Shown here: positions 9,305 to 19,701 of the stretch, in pieces
Layout: each line of letters starts with the position of its first letter
Numbering within the stretch: position 1 is the first letter of the stretch
Assembly: GCA_027018875.1 (NCBI GenBank)
Contig: JALUYA010000002.1
Span: 1 to 64,000 of the forward strand
DNA from: Gammaproteobacteria bacterium
GTDB lineage: Bacteria; Pseudomonadota; Gammaproteobacteria; JAKDMP01
Length of the DNA: 64,000 nt
Direction of reading: 5' to 3'
The notes under the pieces: generated by a model
What the model saw: the letters and a program-made list of their open reading frames with translations, nothing else
Databases searched by the model: none
What the model was told of the DNA's origin: nothing
Translations under genes and position numbers: made by a program

Positions 9305-9487
9305 GGCGAGGCAGAGAGCATAAATAATTATGCTAGCAAATGTCGGGTGCTTCGCGGTGGCCGGGGCCAAGCTGTTTTTGTTTCCACCGGCTGTAATGGA
9401 AGCACTTAAGTCCGATTCAGTGCCACCGTGATGGGGGAGGATAGCGCCTGCGGGCGGTAGAGGGAATAAGAATATCCACGAGATAAT

Positions 9488-9509
9488 AGGGCGGCCCGAA
9501 GGCCGCCCT
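9488..9509 (-). terminator. UUCG-type hairpin after the lipase gene
   Basis: A perfect 9-bp stem (AGGGCGGCC/GGCCGCCCT) closes on CGAA, which reads UUCG on the minus strand, the stable C(UUCG)G tetraloop. It lies 25 bp after the lipase stop. The following minus-strand tract (ATTATCT) is not T-rich, so termination is likely but not certain. Confidence 0.65.
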
Positions 9510-9533
9510 TGTGTTTCCGTTGACTCGCCGTCT

Positions 9534-11699
9534 TCAGGGTTGTTGCACGACACTCGGGAAGGCGATATCGAGCGTCTGGCCATTGGGGGGGCCTCCCGTT
9601 GTCGGGCAGCCTGGAACAACGCCGGGCAGGCAGCCATAGGCGAATACGCCCATCTGCAACTGCATCTGCTGGGTGACGGTGAGGCTTGAAGTAGGATCCA
9701 GCAGGGAGCCGTGATCTCCGGCGAGGAAGCGGGTCACCGCACGCAACCCTTTGGGGTTGATCGTCGATGCCCCATACTGGGTGAGCCCCATGACATTTAC
9801 CAACAGATTGGTAGCGGAGTTGGGCACGACCTGGTCGGGCGGGTTTTGGGTGGCCGGGTCGCCGACGACCTCGAGTAGATCGATGGGGGTGTTCTTCGCC
9901 GCGAGCGCGCCGTAGTTGATGGGATCGCCCGCATCCACGATGGTTTGTGTCCACTGGAAAAAATCAGCGTAAGGTTGGGTTCCGGGCACGATACCCTTTT
10001 GCGCCAGGCCCGCGTTGATCTCCGGGGCAAAAGTCGGTGATTGCTGCAGCAGGTAGGCGATTTTGCCGCCGGGATTGCCAAGCGTGGCCGAACGGACGTC
10101 TATGCTCGAGCCGTAGCCCGGCAGGTTGGTGACCTCGGCAAGATAGGGAATTCCGCTGATGGCGCCGAGGGAATGACCCACGAAGTAGGTATCCTGGGCA
10201 TTGAATTTTTCCGTCAACGTGGTAATGACTCCACCTACCGAGGTTTGTACCTTGAAGCTGGCCCCGGGCAGGCTTTCGGTGAGCTGCAGCAGATCCGCCT
10301 CGGATTCGCGTAGATTGTCCCGGCTGGTGAGCAGGTAGCCCAGGTTGATGAAGTAGCTTCCGGAGGAGGCGATTCCCGTGGTGGGAGCGCCCGTAAACAG
10401 CCCCGGCGGCAGGTTGAAGGTGCGTTCACCGGTAACCAGGCCGGCGTAGGGGGTTCCCTTGAATAGCTGGTTCTCGTAGAAGGGATTCGTGGTGTCGGTA
10501 ATCCCGTGTAGCGGCAGGTCGATGGCGATCATCGCATAACCGGCTTGGGCGAAGGTATCGGCTACGGCCAGCATATCTAGCCGGTTACGGGTAATTCCGT
10601 GCTGAAAAACCACCACCGGCCAGCCGGTTGCCAGAGGATAGGTGCCTCCGTTCTGGAAGTAGGGTGAGTTCGGAGCCGGGATGGTCATCAGCACCGGGAT
10701 GGTGACGGTCCCCGTGGCGACCGGTAGGGGGTTTGCCGGGGTCAGCAAGCTGCCGTTTTTGCCGTGCCAGAAATCGGTGAGCGGGGCGCCGGGGTCGCTC
10801 GCGGAGGGAATCCCCAAGTAGTACGGGATGGTAATTGTCCCGGCATAGATTTCGGCATATCCGGGTAGTTGGGAATTGATCGTATGCGTCGTCATTCCGG
10901 TGGGAGCCAGTTCGATTGGGGCAGGCTGCATCTGTTTGGCGAGCGCGGTGAGGCTGGTGCCGATGGTCTGGGTGGTCAAGGTCCAGGCAAGTACGACATC
11001 ATTGGCGGTTACCTGGCCGCCGGTTGCCTGGGTGCTCGCCTGCAACATGGCGCCGATCAGGGGGGCGACCTGAGCCAGGGCTGGGTTGGAAATGGAACCC
11101 TGCCCGGCCAGTGAAGCCTCGACCTGTTGAAATTCGGCCGAGGGGGTGGCTGCCGCGCCGGTAGTGCTTTGGATGCCTCGGGTCAGCACCACCATGTAGG
11201 AACTTGCGGGTGCAAGTGCCGTTGTCGGGGTGATGCTGAGCACGCTCGGGTCATCCGGGGAGACGCCCAGGGTGTAGTCGGTACCGGGTGTGAGCAGTCC
11301 CTGGACACCGACTACGGCAAATCCCTTGGTGGGATCGGTAGTGACCTTGAAAACGAAAACGGTCTTGTTCCCGATCAGGCTCTTGGGGTCGATCGGTGCA
11401 GTAAAATGCTCGGTAATAGGAGCCGTTGTGGAGAATCCATCCAGGGTGTTGATCGCGGCCAACGGGTTGCTGTAGTCGGTCGGGTTGGGAATACCGGGAA
11501 TGCTGACTAGCCCGTTGGTCGAATTCAGGAAGAAGAAATCATTGGGGAAGGGGAGGATGTAGCCGGTGTTGGAAAACGCGAATCGCGCACTGAACCCGGT
11601 GTTCGGGTTGGGGCTGGGAGAGGGGTTGTTAGTGTTGGCCCCGCAACCGGCCAATAGGGCAAAGGCGCCGATAAACGCCAGGGAAAGGAATTTACGCAT
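9534..11699 (-). CDS. VolA/Pla-1-cef-like extracellular lipase, lipoprotein
   Basis: Probable surface or secreted lipase/phospholipase that releases fatty acids from lipids. The 721-residue product starts with a lipoprotein signal and lipobox (MRKFLSLAFIGAFALLAGCG, Cys19), followed by a Ser/Pro/Asn-rich linker. The N-terminal half resembles the Pla-1/cef extracellular lipase family (FPFPNDFFF-type segment PFPNDFFFLNSTNG). An alpha/beta-hydrolase core follows with GWPVVVFQHGITRN (oxyanion region), nucleophile elbow GHSLG (about residue 520) and a late AGDHGSLLDP that could carry the catalytic His. It has its own upstream gap and terminator and is not part of the ftsYEX operon. Confidence 0.85.
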   Translation of the reverse strand: MRKFLSLAFIGAFALLAGCGANTNNPSPSPNPNTGFSARFAFSNTGYILPFPNDFFFLNSTNGLVSIPGIPNPTDYSNPLAAINTLDGFSTTAPITEHFTAPIDPKSLIGNKTVFVFKVTTDPTKGFAVVGVQGLLTPGTDYTLGVSPDDPSVLSITPTTALAPASSYMVVLTRGIQSTTGAAATPSAEFQQVEASLAGQGSISNPALAQVAPLIGAMLQASTQATGGQVTANDVVLAWTLTTQTIGTSLTALAKQMQPAPIELAPTGMTTHTINSQLPGYAEIYAGTITIPYYLGIPSASDPGAPLTDFWHGKNGSLLTPANPLPVATGTVTIPVLMTIPAPNSPYFQNGGTYPLATGWPVVVFQHGITRNRLDMLAVADTFAQAGYAMIAIDLPLHGITDTTNPFYENQLFKGTPYAGLVTGERTFNLPPGLFTGAPTTGIASSGSYFINLGYLLTSRDNLRESEADLLQLTESLPGASFKVQTSVGGVITTLTEKFNAQDTYFVGHSLGAISGIPYLAEVTNLPGYGSSIDVRSATLGNPGGKIAYLLQQSPTFAPEINAGLAQKGIVPGTQPYADFFQWTQTIVDAGDPINYGALAAKNTPIDLLEVVGDPATQNPPDQVVPNSATNLLVNVMGLTQYGASTINPKGLRAVTRFLAGDHGSLLDPTSSLTVTQQMQLQMGVFAYGCLPGVVPGCPTTGGPPNGQTLDIAFPSVVQQP

Positions 11700-11794
11700 C
11701 GCTCCATCCTCCGTTGGTTTGTATCACTACACTCTCGTGACTGGCCTATCCAGTCAAGCGTTTGTAAGTAAACCACGTTCGGCGCCGTAAAGCA

Positions 11795-12403
11795 ATGCCT
11801 GGGGGAAAAAACACCCGGCGAGGAGCGGTGCGCATCATCGGGGGACGGTGGCGCAGTCGGCGGATTGCATTCCCCGCGGGGGCGGGGTTACGCCCCACGC
11901 CGGCGCGGGTGCGGGAAACGCTTTTCGACTGGCTGGGGGGCTGGATCGAGCAGCGCCGGGTTCTGGATCTGTTTGCGGGAAGCGGTGCACTCGGCATTGA
12001 AGCGCTGTCTCGAGGAGCCGCTTCCGCGGTCTTCGTCGAGCCGGTTCGTGCCGCACGCCGGGCCCTGCAGGCTAACCTGCAACGCCTCGGTGCCGTGCAG
12101 GTCGAGGTAATCCCGGGTGACGCCTGGCGCTATCTGCGGGGAACCACGTCGAGCTTCGATCTGGTTTTTCTAGATCCGCCGTTCGGGGGGGATTGGCGGG
12201 CACATACACTCGATATTCTCCAAAACCGGGCCGGCCTGCTTGGCGGATCGTCTCGAATCTATGTGGAATATCCGGTGCGCGGTACGATTTCATTTGACGA
12301 GAACATGTGGCAAATTCTGCGCCAAACCCGGGCCGGGCAGGTTCAGGCCGCACTTTTAGGCAAAAAAACCCGTGAGACTGGAGGGTCTCACGGGTTGAAG
12401 TAG
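11795..12403 (+). CDS. rsmD: 16S rRNA (guanine966-N2)-methyltransferase
   Basis: Methylates G966 of 16S rRNA in the 30S subunit using SAM. The 202-residue protein shows RIIGGRWRSRRIAFP, RPTPARVRETLFDWL, the SAM loop LDLFAGSGALGIEALSRGA (about 48-66) and catalytic DPPF (about 126-129). It is the usual rsmD between ftsY and coaD, here separated from each by a divergent secreted-protein gene. Its last codons overlap a 12-bp terminator hairpin. The start used here (11795) follows a poor Shine-Dalgarno, so the true start could be slightly downstream. Confidence 0.94.
   Translation: MPGGKNTRRGAVRIIGGRWRSRRIAFPAGAGLRPTPARVRETLFDWLGGWIEQRRVLDLFAGSGALGIEALSRGAASAVFVEPVRAARRALQANLQRLGAVQVEVIPGDAWRYLRGTTSSFDLVFLDPPFGGDWRAHTLDILQNRAGLLGGSSRIYVEYPVRGTISFDENMWQILRQTRAGQVQAALLGKKTRETGGSHGLK
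12367..12396. terminator. Bidirectional terminator overlapping the rsmD 3' end
   Basis: A perfect 12-bp stem (AACCCGTGAGAC/GTCTCACGGGTT) with a TGGAGG loop lies inside the last rsmD codons. Seven A residues precede it on the plus strand, which gives a T-run after the hairpin for the convergent protease gene on the minus strand. It is therefore a strong terminator for the protease and probably slows rsmD transcripts too. Confidence 0.85.
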
Positions 12404-12422
12404 ACATATTTTGGATTGAGTC

Positions 12423-14732
12423 TTATTGCATGCGCCGCCGTTTGATGAATAGGCTGAGCGAAACAAGACCGACCAGGCCCGCCAGGCCCAGGAATCCAAA
12501 GCCGCCACCGCCGCCACCGGGCGCGGTGGCTATCTGAATATTCTTAGTGGCGGGCTTCGCCGCCGTTACTCCCAGTGCATTGGTGCAGGTGAAGCTGACA
12601 TTGTAACTGCCGGGATTACTATAGCTCACGTTATCTACGAGCTGACCGGTACCCTTGTTGCCGTTACCGAAATTCCAGTTATAGTCCGGGATGCCGGGCA
12701 GATTGATGCCGGGCATGTAGCAGTAGCCGTTGAATGCGAGCTTTTCGTTCACGAAGGCGCTGGAGTTGAGTGGATCGGTGATCACCGGGATCGGCTTGGG
12801 TCCGTATTGCTGGATCGCCGCGGCGGCGTTGATGACGCCGTAGCCGTAGACCGGATCCCATACCTTGGTGGGTGAGGCCTGTGCCGCCGGCGGGGTGGCC
12901 GTAGTGGTAATGGCCTGGGTAATCATGTTTTGCGGAACGCCCGCGCTCATGAGCAGCGCCCCGACCGCGGCAACCGCCTCGGAGGTGGCCGAGGTGCCGA
13001 AGAAACGGAAGAACTTATAACCGGGGGCCTGGCCCGAGGGGAAGGCGGTAAGCGCCCCGTCGGGGGCAACCACCTGGGGTTCTTCGGCCGCCGTCATGGG
13101 ACTGAGCGCGACGTAATTACCCGTCGTCGGGTCGAATTTCCAGCTCAGTAGCTGCGGGCCGGCACTGGAAAAGTATTCGGCCACATCGGGGCCGCCCGGG
13201 TTGTCGTAGGGGTCGATAGCACCGGTGCCGATTACGCTCGAACCGCTGTCCAGCTTGCCTGCCATCGCCGTGCCCGTGGTCCAGTAGGCCAGGCTATAGG
13301 CGCTTTGCGAGCTGGGGATGGCGGCATAGAGCTTGACGGCCAGGTTGCTTGCGCTTCCCGACATGAGCAGGATCGATGCCTTCAGGGTCACGGCGCTGCT
13401 GCCCGTATTCTGATAGTAGAATCCCATGAAGTCGCAGTTGCTTGCCGTATTGGTTACGAGGTTTCCGCTGGCGTCGGTCAGCACCAGGGCCAGTACCGGG
13501 TTGGTGGCGACACAGCCGCTGCTGGTGTTGGGATCGTAGTTCGGATTGATATTGCTGTCCATGACCAGGGCCACGGTTTGGCCGGCGGGAAGCGTGAAGC
13601 TGTCGTAGGGATCGCTGGCCCCGCCCAGGGATTTGCCGAAATCCTGTGCCGGGTAGCCCAGAACCGTCGTGGGGGCCGGTAGCCACTGGCCCTGGTAGAA
13701 CCCTTGTCCACGGGAGTTTCCGGAGGAACTCAGCAGGATTACGTCCGGGTACTGGGCGTGAACCGCGGAGTAGCCGATACCGATCGAAAGAGGGTAGAAA
13801 AAAGTTGGATAGGTGTAGCCGATATCATCGGCGATGATATCGGCATTGAAGCCCCCCTTTGCGGTCGGGCTGGCCAGTAGCATGTCGCAGCTGGCGACAT
13901 CGAAGCCGGTGGAAAGCCCCGGGCAGGCGCCGAGTATGGCCTGGGGTGCGGTCTGGTGTACCACCTGGAGCATCCAGTCGGCCTCGTCACCGCCGCTGCC
14001 ATAGATTGGGTTGCCGTTGGCATCCTTTGGAAAATACACGTTCGCGGGCAGAATCCCCGCCTGGGCAAGCACCGGGTAATTGGCCGCCGCATCGGAGATG
14101 ATGCCAACGCGCACGCCTTGGCCGGCTACTCCGGCGGGCACGAACTTCTGGGCATTCATGGCGAGAGTCTGGATCGGGGTTTGCCCGTTGGGACCGATGC
14201 CGACGCCTTGGGTCTGGATGCCGCTGAAGTAGCTCTTGGGTAGGCGTGAGGGTGGCATGTACTGCGTCTGGACGTAGTGTGGCAGGGCGATGTTGCGTAC
14301 CCAGGAAAGTCCGGCTACCCGGGAGAGTGCGCTTACCGGAACCCATGCCTGGAGCATAGGCAGTGCCGGTTGATAGCCGATGCGGGCCGCACCGAGCGCC
14401 TTGAGTTGGGCCAGGTTGGGCTGCATGGCGGGGGTATGGAACAGGTACACTTGCACCTGGTCGCAATTATTAACCCGGGGGCGTAGCGGCAGCGGGGGGA
14501 TATTGAAGTCGCATGCGGCCAGGCCCCGGGTGTGAAGTAGTGATTCCGCTTGGATATTGGGTTTGAGACTGCGTAACGGTAGCGCCAGCTTTGCCGTGAT
14601 GGGATTTGCCGGCGCCGCCCTGAGGGCGGCAATTTGAGCGGGGGTGGGCAGGCCGGCGGCGAGAGCGGGCCCGATTGTCAGTGCGGCAAGGGCCACACCG
14701 GCGCCCAGGGAGAGTCGAAACTGGGTAGTCAT
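12423..14732 (-). CDS. Subtilase-like secreted protease with PKD domain and GlyGly-CTERM-like tail
   Basis: Exported protease-like protein of 769 residues. ATG 14732 has GGAGG 8 bp upstream and begins a clean signal peptide ending LTIGPALAAG; the frame extends 31 codons further without signal-peptide character. The subtilase core has GVRVGIISDAA (Asp region), then GGDEADWMLQVVHQTAP where the usual HGTHVA would be, and the Ser motif FFGTSATSEAVAAVGALL. A PKD-like domain follows (FNGYCYMPG...NWNFGNGNKGTG). The C-terminus is Gly-rich, then a hydrophobic helix and basic end (FGFLGLAGLVGLVSLSLFIK, then RRRMQ), as in GlyGly-CTERM proteins processed by rhombosortase. The classical catalytic His is not obvious, so activity is uncertain. 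Confidence 0.82.
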   Translation of the reverse strand: MTTQFRLSLGAGVALAALTIGPALAAGLPTPAQIAALRAAPANPITAKLALPLRSLKPNIQAESLLHTRGLAACDFNIPPLPLRPRVNNCDQVQVYLFHTPAMQPNLAQLKALGAARIGYQPALPMLQAWVPVSALSRVAGLSWVRNIALPHYVQTQYMPPSRLPKSYFSGIQTQGVGIGPNGQTPIQTLAMNAQKFVPAGVAGQGVRVGIISDAAANYPVLAQAGILPANVYFPKDANGNPIYGSGGDEADWMLQVVHQTAPQAILGACPGLSTGFDVASCDMLLASPTAKGGFNADIIADDIGYTYPTFFYPLSIGIGYSAVHAQYPDVILLSSSGNSRGQGFYQGQWLPAPTTVLGYPAQDFGKSLGGASDPYDSFTLPAGQTVALVMDSNINPNYDPNTSSGCVATNPVLALVLTDASGNLVTNTASNCDFMGFYYQNTGSSAVTLKASILLMSGSASNLAVKLYAAIPSSQSAYSLAYWTTGTAMAGKLDSGSSVIGTGAIDPYDNPGGPDVAEYFSSAGPQLLSWKFDPTTGNYVALSPMTAAEEPQVVAPDGALTAFPSGQAPGYKFFRFFGTSATSEAVAAVGALLMSAGVPQNMITQAITTTATPPAAQASPTKVWDPVYGYGVINAAAAIQQYGPKPIPVITDPLNSSAFVNEKLAFNGYCYMPGINLPGIPDYNWNFGNGNKGTGQLVDNVSYSNPGSYNVSFTCTNALGVTAAKPATKNIQIATAPGGGGGGFGFLGLAGLVGLVSLSLFIKRRRMQ

Positions 14733-14970
14733 CAAGAGTCCTCCTTCGATATTGCAGGAATAATTCGGATTTTCCACGGTCGCGATGCAAGAAGCTGCGG
14801 CCGGAAGCCGCAGACATTGAAGCACCTGGATTTCTATTTGTCAATGAAATCGGGGGGTGGCGAGAGTGGATCCGGGTGATCCCTTGGTGTCGGCGGCCAG
14901 CCGGAATGGGAGCGCCAACCTGGACGCGCATGCTTGCGGCGGGTATCATTATGCTGCTGTTTCTAGTTGA

Positions 14971-16144
<1,174 letters not shown>

Positions 16145-16148
<4 letters not shown>

Positions 16149-16960
16149 GCCCCGATTCGGTGGCCGGGCGCCGACTTTCCCGGCGCCTGTTGCGGGCTAC
16201 GGGGAGGGCCGTTGCCGACTACGGCATGATCGGCGAGGGCGATCGGGTCATGGTATGCCTGTCGGGGGGCAAGGATTCCTACACCTTGCTTGATTTGTTG
16301 CTGCGGTTGCGGCAAACGGCCCCGGTCGCTTTCACTTTGACCGCCGTCAACCTGGATCAGAAGCAGCCCGGATTTCCGGCCGCTGTTTTGCCGCGTTATC
16401 TTTCCGCCCGGGGGGTGGAATACCGTATCCTGGAGCAGGACACCTACGGTGTGGTTCGGGATAAAGTGCCGCCGGGTAAAACGCCGTGCGGACTGTGTTC
16501 CCGTCTGCGTCGCGGGGCATTGTACCGGTTTGCCGCTGCGGAGGGTTACACCCGAATCGCCCTTGGACACCACCTGGACGATGCCCTGGAAACGTTTTTT
16601 CTCAACCTGTTCCATGGGGGGCGAATCAAGACCATGCCGCCCAAGTTGCTTGCCGATGATCGCGAGAATATCGTGATCCGTCCTTTATATTATTGCCGGG
16701 AACGTGATATCGCCAAATATGCGCTCATGCAGGGGTTTCCGATCATACCCTGTCGGTTGTGCGGCTCCCAGGGTAATTTGAGCCGCGACAGGGTCAAGTC
16801 AATGATCGCGACGTGGGAGCGTGAGAATCCGGCGTGGATTGCCTCGCTGGCGACCGCCTTGGCGCATGTCGAACCGTCGCAATTGGCCGATCGAACATTA
16901 TTCGATTTTATCGGGCTCGATGCCCTGATGGCCACCGCTCGCACCCGGCGCCGTGCATAG
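16145..16960 (+). CDS. ttcA: tRNA 2-thiocytidine synthetase TtcA
   Basis: Thiolates C32 of certain tRNAs using ATP and a 4Fe-4S cluster. The 271-residue protein has PP-loop [14 protein letters not shown] (about 40-53), the conserved [13 protein letters not shown] (C-x2-C) and the third cluster-region cysteines in [30 protein letters not shown] is also typical of TtcA. It overlaps the upstream barrel gene by 4 bp. Confidence 0.96.
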
Positions 16961-16989
16961 CAGGCCGGGGGCGTGAGGCGCGCCTTGGA

Positions 16990-17208
16990 TCAGGCGTTGA
17001 GGTCCGGGATCAGGGCGCTCTTCATCTGCTCGATCTCGTCGCGCAGGTATAGCTTGCGTTTCTTCAGCCGCCGCAGGGCGAGCTGGTCGCAATAGGCGCT
17101 GGTTTCCAGGAGGGTGATCTCGGCATCGAGGCGGCGGTGCTCTTCCCGGAGGTGCTCCAGCCCGGCGCGTGCCCGGCACCGCTTCTCGAAAAGATACTCC
17201 TCGCTCAC
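16990..17208 (-). CDS. YdcH-family (DUF465) small coiled-coil protein
   Basis: A 72-residue charged helical protein ([40 protein letters not shown]) with the DUF465/YdcH pattern of a heptad N-terminal half, an [12 protein letters not shown] core and a short tail. Family members are small cytosolic proteins of unknown role, common in proteobacteria. It is transcribed against ttcA and diverges from queD. Confidence 0.85.
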   Translation of the reverse strand: MSEEYLFEKRCRARAGLEHLREEHRRLDAEITLLETSAYCDQLALRRLKKRKLYLRDEIEQMKSALIPDLNA

Positions 17209-17294
17209 GGGTTACGTCGGAGCCAACGCGGTGGAGAAATTTTACACCGCTTCGCCCGTGCGACAATAAGGGTGGGATCCGCGGGAAGTCGGGC

Positions 17295-17654
17295 ATGGAG
17301 ATTTACAAGCATTTTCAGATCGAGGCGGCCCATCGATTGCCGCGGGTACCGCGGGGACACAAGTGCGCCCGGCTGCATGGTCATTCGTTCCGGATCGAAA
17401 TTCGCATGGCGGGTGAGGTAGAGCCGGCAGCGGGATGGGTAACCGACTTTGCCGATATTAGCAATGTCTTCAAGCCGATTTTTCAACAGTTGGATCATCA
17501 CTACCTTAACGAAATCGAGGGCTTGGAAAATCCTACCAGCGAGAACCTTGCGCGCTGGATCTGGGATCGGTTGGCACCTCGCCTCACGGGCCTTTGCGCG
17601 GTCTCCGTTGCCGAAACCTGCACCGCGGGGTGTACCTACCGGGGGGAGGACTGA
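17295..17654 (+). CDS. queD: 6-carboxy-5,6,7,8-tetrahydropterin synthase
   Basis: Converts 7,8-dihydroneopterin triphosphate to 6-carboxytetrahydropterin, the first committed step of queuosine synthesis. ATG 17295 gives 119 residues that begin directly with the conserved fold ([16 protein letters not shown]); the frame extends 42 codons upstream without family content. Zinc ligands are in EAAHRL and LHGHSF, the catalytic Cys in HKCARLHGH, and the substrate-binding Glu in VAETCTAGC. The last 19 bp overlap the 3' end of convergent cysQ. Confidence 0.94.
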   Translation: MEIYKHFQIEAAHRLPRVPRGHKCARLHGHSFRIEIRMAGEVEPAAGWVTDFADISNVFKPIFQQLDHHYLNEIEGLENPTSENLARWIWDRLAPRLTGLCAVSVAETCTAGCTYRGED

Positions 17655-18466
17655 CGGGCAATCCGGGCATAGTCGCGGGCCAGGTCGCCGCTGGCGATGA
17701 AGCTGGGATTGATTAGCGTGTCGCGGGTGTTGTAGCGCAGGGGCTCGCCCGATAGGTCGGTGACGCTCCCGCCTGCGGCTTCCAGCACTGCCTGGCCGGC
17801 GGCGGTATCCCATTCCGAAGTGGGTTTGAGGCGGGGATAGACATCCGCCCCGGCCTCGGCTACAAGGCAGAATTTGAGTGAACTGCCAATGTAGTGAAAT
17901 TCATGGGGTCCCAGCGCCCGGGCAAAGTTTTCCAGTTCCCCTCCGGTGTGTGAACGACTCGCCACAACGCGCACCGGTCGTTGGGTTACCGGGCCGGCGA
18001 CCCGCAGGCTTCGGCGCGTCTCATCGCGCTGGTACCGGTACGCACCATGCCCGAGCAGACCTACGTAGCTGCATCCATCCACGGGCACGTTGACGATGCC
18101 CAGCACGGGGCGCCCGAATTCAATCAGCGCTACGTTGACGGTAAATTCCCCATTGCGCTTGATGAATTCCTTGGTTCCGTCGAGAGGGTCCACCAACCAG
18201 TATTTATTCCAGCTGTGGCGTTTCGCCGGCGGTGTTTCCCGGGTGTTTTCTTCCGAAAGGATGGGCAGTCCGGGGTGGAGTTCGGCCAGGCCGCGGGTGA
18301 GGATGTGGTGACTGGCCATGTCGGCCGCGGTCAGTGGAGACCGATCGTTCTTGGTGTGGATATCGAAGCTGTTGCGGCTGTAGATTTCGAGTATGGACTG
18401 AGCCGCCGCGGTCACGAGCTGCAGCAAGGGCTTGATCAGGCGATCCGGAGGGGTGACTTTTTTCAT
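17636..18466 (-). CDS. cysQ: 3'(2'),5'-bisphosphate nucleotidase CysQ
   Basis: Hydrolyses 3'-phosphoadenosine 5'-phosphate left over from sulfate assimilation. The 276-residue protein of the inositol-monophosphatase superfamily has metal-site motifs [28 protein letters not shown] and [20 protein letters not shown] 18466 is preferred over a start 12 codons upstream because [18 protein letters not shown] aligns with the family N-terminus. It has no other sulfate-assimilation gene beside it. Confidence 0.94.
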   Translation of the reverse strand: MKKVTPPDRLIKPLLQLVTAAAQSILEIYSRNSFDIHTKNDRSPLTAADMASHHILTRGLAELHPGLPILSEENTRETPPAKRHSWNKYWLVDPLDGTKEFIKRNGEFTVNVALIEFGRPVLGIVNVPVDGCSYVGLLGHGAYRYQRDETRRSLRVAGPVTQRPVRVVASRSHTGGELENFARALGPHEFHYIGSSLKFCLVAEAGADVYPRLKPTSEWDTAAGQAVLEAAGGSVTDLSGEPLRYNTRDTLINPSFIASGDLARDYARIARQSSPR

Positions 18467-18534
18467 CCGCTTATGATAACGGTCCACTGGGGCCGTGACC
18501 AAGGCCCCAGTCTCGTGCGGTTACACCCAGCACC

Positions 18535-19701
18535 CTAAACGGCGACCTTGCGCCGATAGACCTTACGCAAATAGTCCAGGTATGCGGGGTCGGGGGAAAT
18601 CGCCTTGGCGGGGTCATCCGAGAGTTTGGCGACCGCCTGGCCGTTGAGGCGAGTCATCTTGATGACGATATTGAGCGGCGCGGGGCCCAGGTCATTGGTG
18701 AGGTTGGTTCCGATCCCGAAGGCGAGTCGAGCGTGGTGGTGGTAACGCGTAAAAATCTCCAAGGCCCGCGGCACGCTGAGGCTGTCGCTGTAAACCAGTG
18801 TTTTCTCACGTGGATCGATGCCGCAGCAGCGGTAGTGATCGAGCATTCGCTCGGTCCACTCGAACGGATCCCCGGAGTCGTGGCGCACGCCGGTGTAGGC
18901 TCGGGCCAGTGGTGCGCTGAAGTCGGCCAGAAACGGCTCGATTCCATACGTGTCGGACAGCGCGATCCCGAGTAGGCCCGCGTATTCATCGAGCCAGGTC
19001 TCCAGGGCGAAACGCTGGGCCTCGACCAGCGTGGGCGCAAGCGCCTGGCAGCCCTGGAAGAATTCGTGGGCCATGGTGCCGCTGGGGGGAATATGCAGAC
19101 GACGGGCAAGATCCGTATTGCTGGTCCCGAGCAGTTGGGCCGGGGCCAGGCGATACAGTTCGCGTAGTACCTTTTCGTGCCATGAGCGTGAGAATCGGCG
19201 CCGGGTGCCAAATTCTATAACCCGGAAGTCAGGCCCCGCCCGGCGCATCAGTTCGGCCTTGCGCCCGAGCCGGGAAAGCCCTTCGCCAGGATCGGGGTGG
19301 GGATGGAGGGAACGGAAGTAAATCTCATTGACGATGGCCAACAGGGGAACCTCGTAGAGAATTGCGCCGTGCCAGGGGCCGCGGATGGTGATTTCGATCT
19401 GTTTCGAACCCGGACGAATCGTGACCTGGCGGGGGTCGAAGCGGTATCGCTCGAGGTGCGCGAGAAAGTCCGGTTTGAAATAGGGCAGGGTCCCCAGCCA
19501 GGCGAATTCGGCGGCCTCCAGCCGGAGATCGGCCAGCGCCTCGACCTCGGCATGGATTGCATGCACGTAGGGGCTCAGGTTGACTCCCGGGGTGCGGCAG
19601 CGGAACTGGTACTCGGCCTGCGCCGAGGGAAAATGATGCAGGATGGCCTGCATCATCGTCAGCTTGTACAGGTCGGTGTCGAGCAGGGAGCGAATAATCA
19701 C
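18535..19701 (-). CDS. pncB: Nicotinate phosphoribosyltransferase
   Basis: Makes nicotinate mononucleotide from nicotinate and PRPP in the NAD salvage (Preiss-Handler) route. The 388-residue protein has the PncB N-terminus LLDTDLYKLTMMQAIL, EFGTRRRFSRSWHEKVL (with the active-site region), GTSNTDLARRL, GTMAHEFFQG and the late GIGTNLTNDLG phosphate-binding loop. The start overlaps the pncA stop by 4 bp. Last gene of the nrtR-pncA-pncB operon, so NrtR control is likely. Confidence 0.96.
   Translation of the reverse strand: MIIRSLLDTDLYKLTMMQAILHHFPSAQAEYQFRCRTPGVNLSPYVHAIHAEVEALADLRLEAAEFAWLGTLPYFKPDFLAHLERYRFDPRQVTIRPGSKQIEITIRGPWHGAILYEVPLLAIVNEIYFRSLHPHPDPGEGLSRLGRKAELMRRAGPDFRVIEFGTRRRFSRSWHEKVLRELYRLAPAQLLGTSNTDLARRLHIPPSGTMAHEFFQGCQALAPTLVEAQRFALETWLDEYAGLLGIALSDTYGIEPFLADFSAPLARAYTGVRHDSGDPFEWTERMLDHYRCCGIDPREKTLVYSDSLSVPRALEIFTRYHHHARLAFGIGTNLTNDLGPAPLNIVIKMTRLNGQAVAKLSDDPAKAISPDPAYLDYLRKVYRRKVAV

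Noticed and set aside
9305-9637. 111-codon upstream extension of ftsY
   Set aside because: It crosses the hairpin after the lipase gene and its translation has no FtsY character; ATG 9304 gives the right N-terminus.
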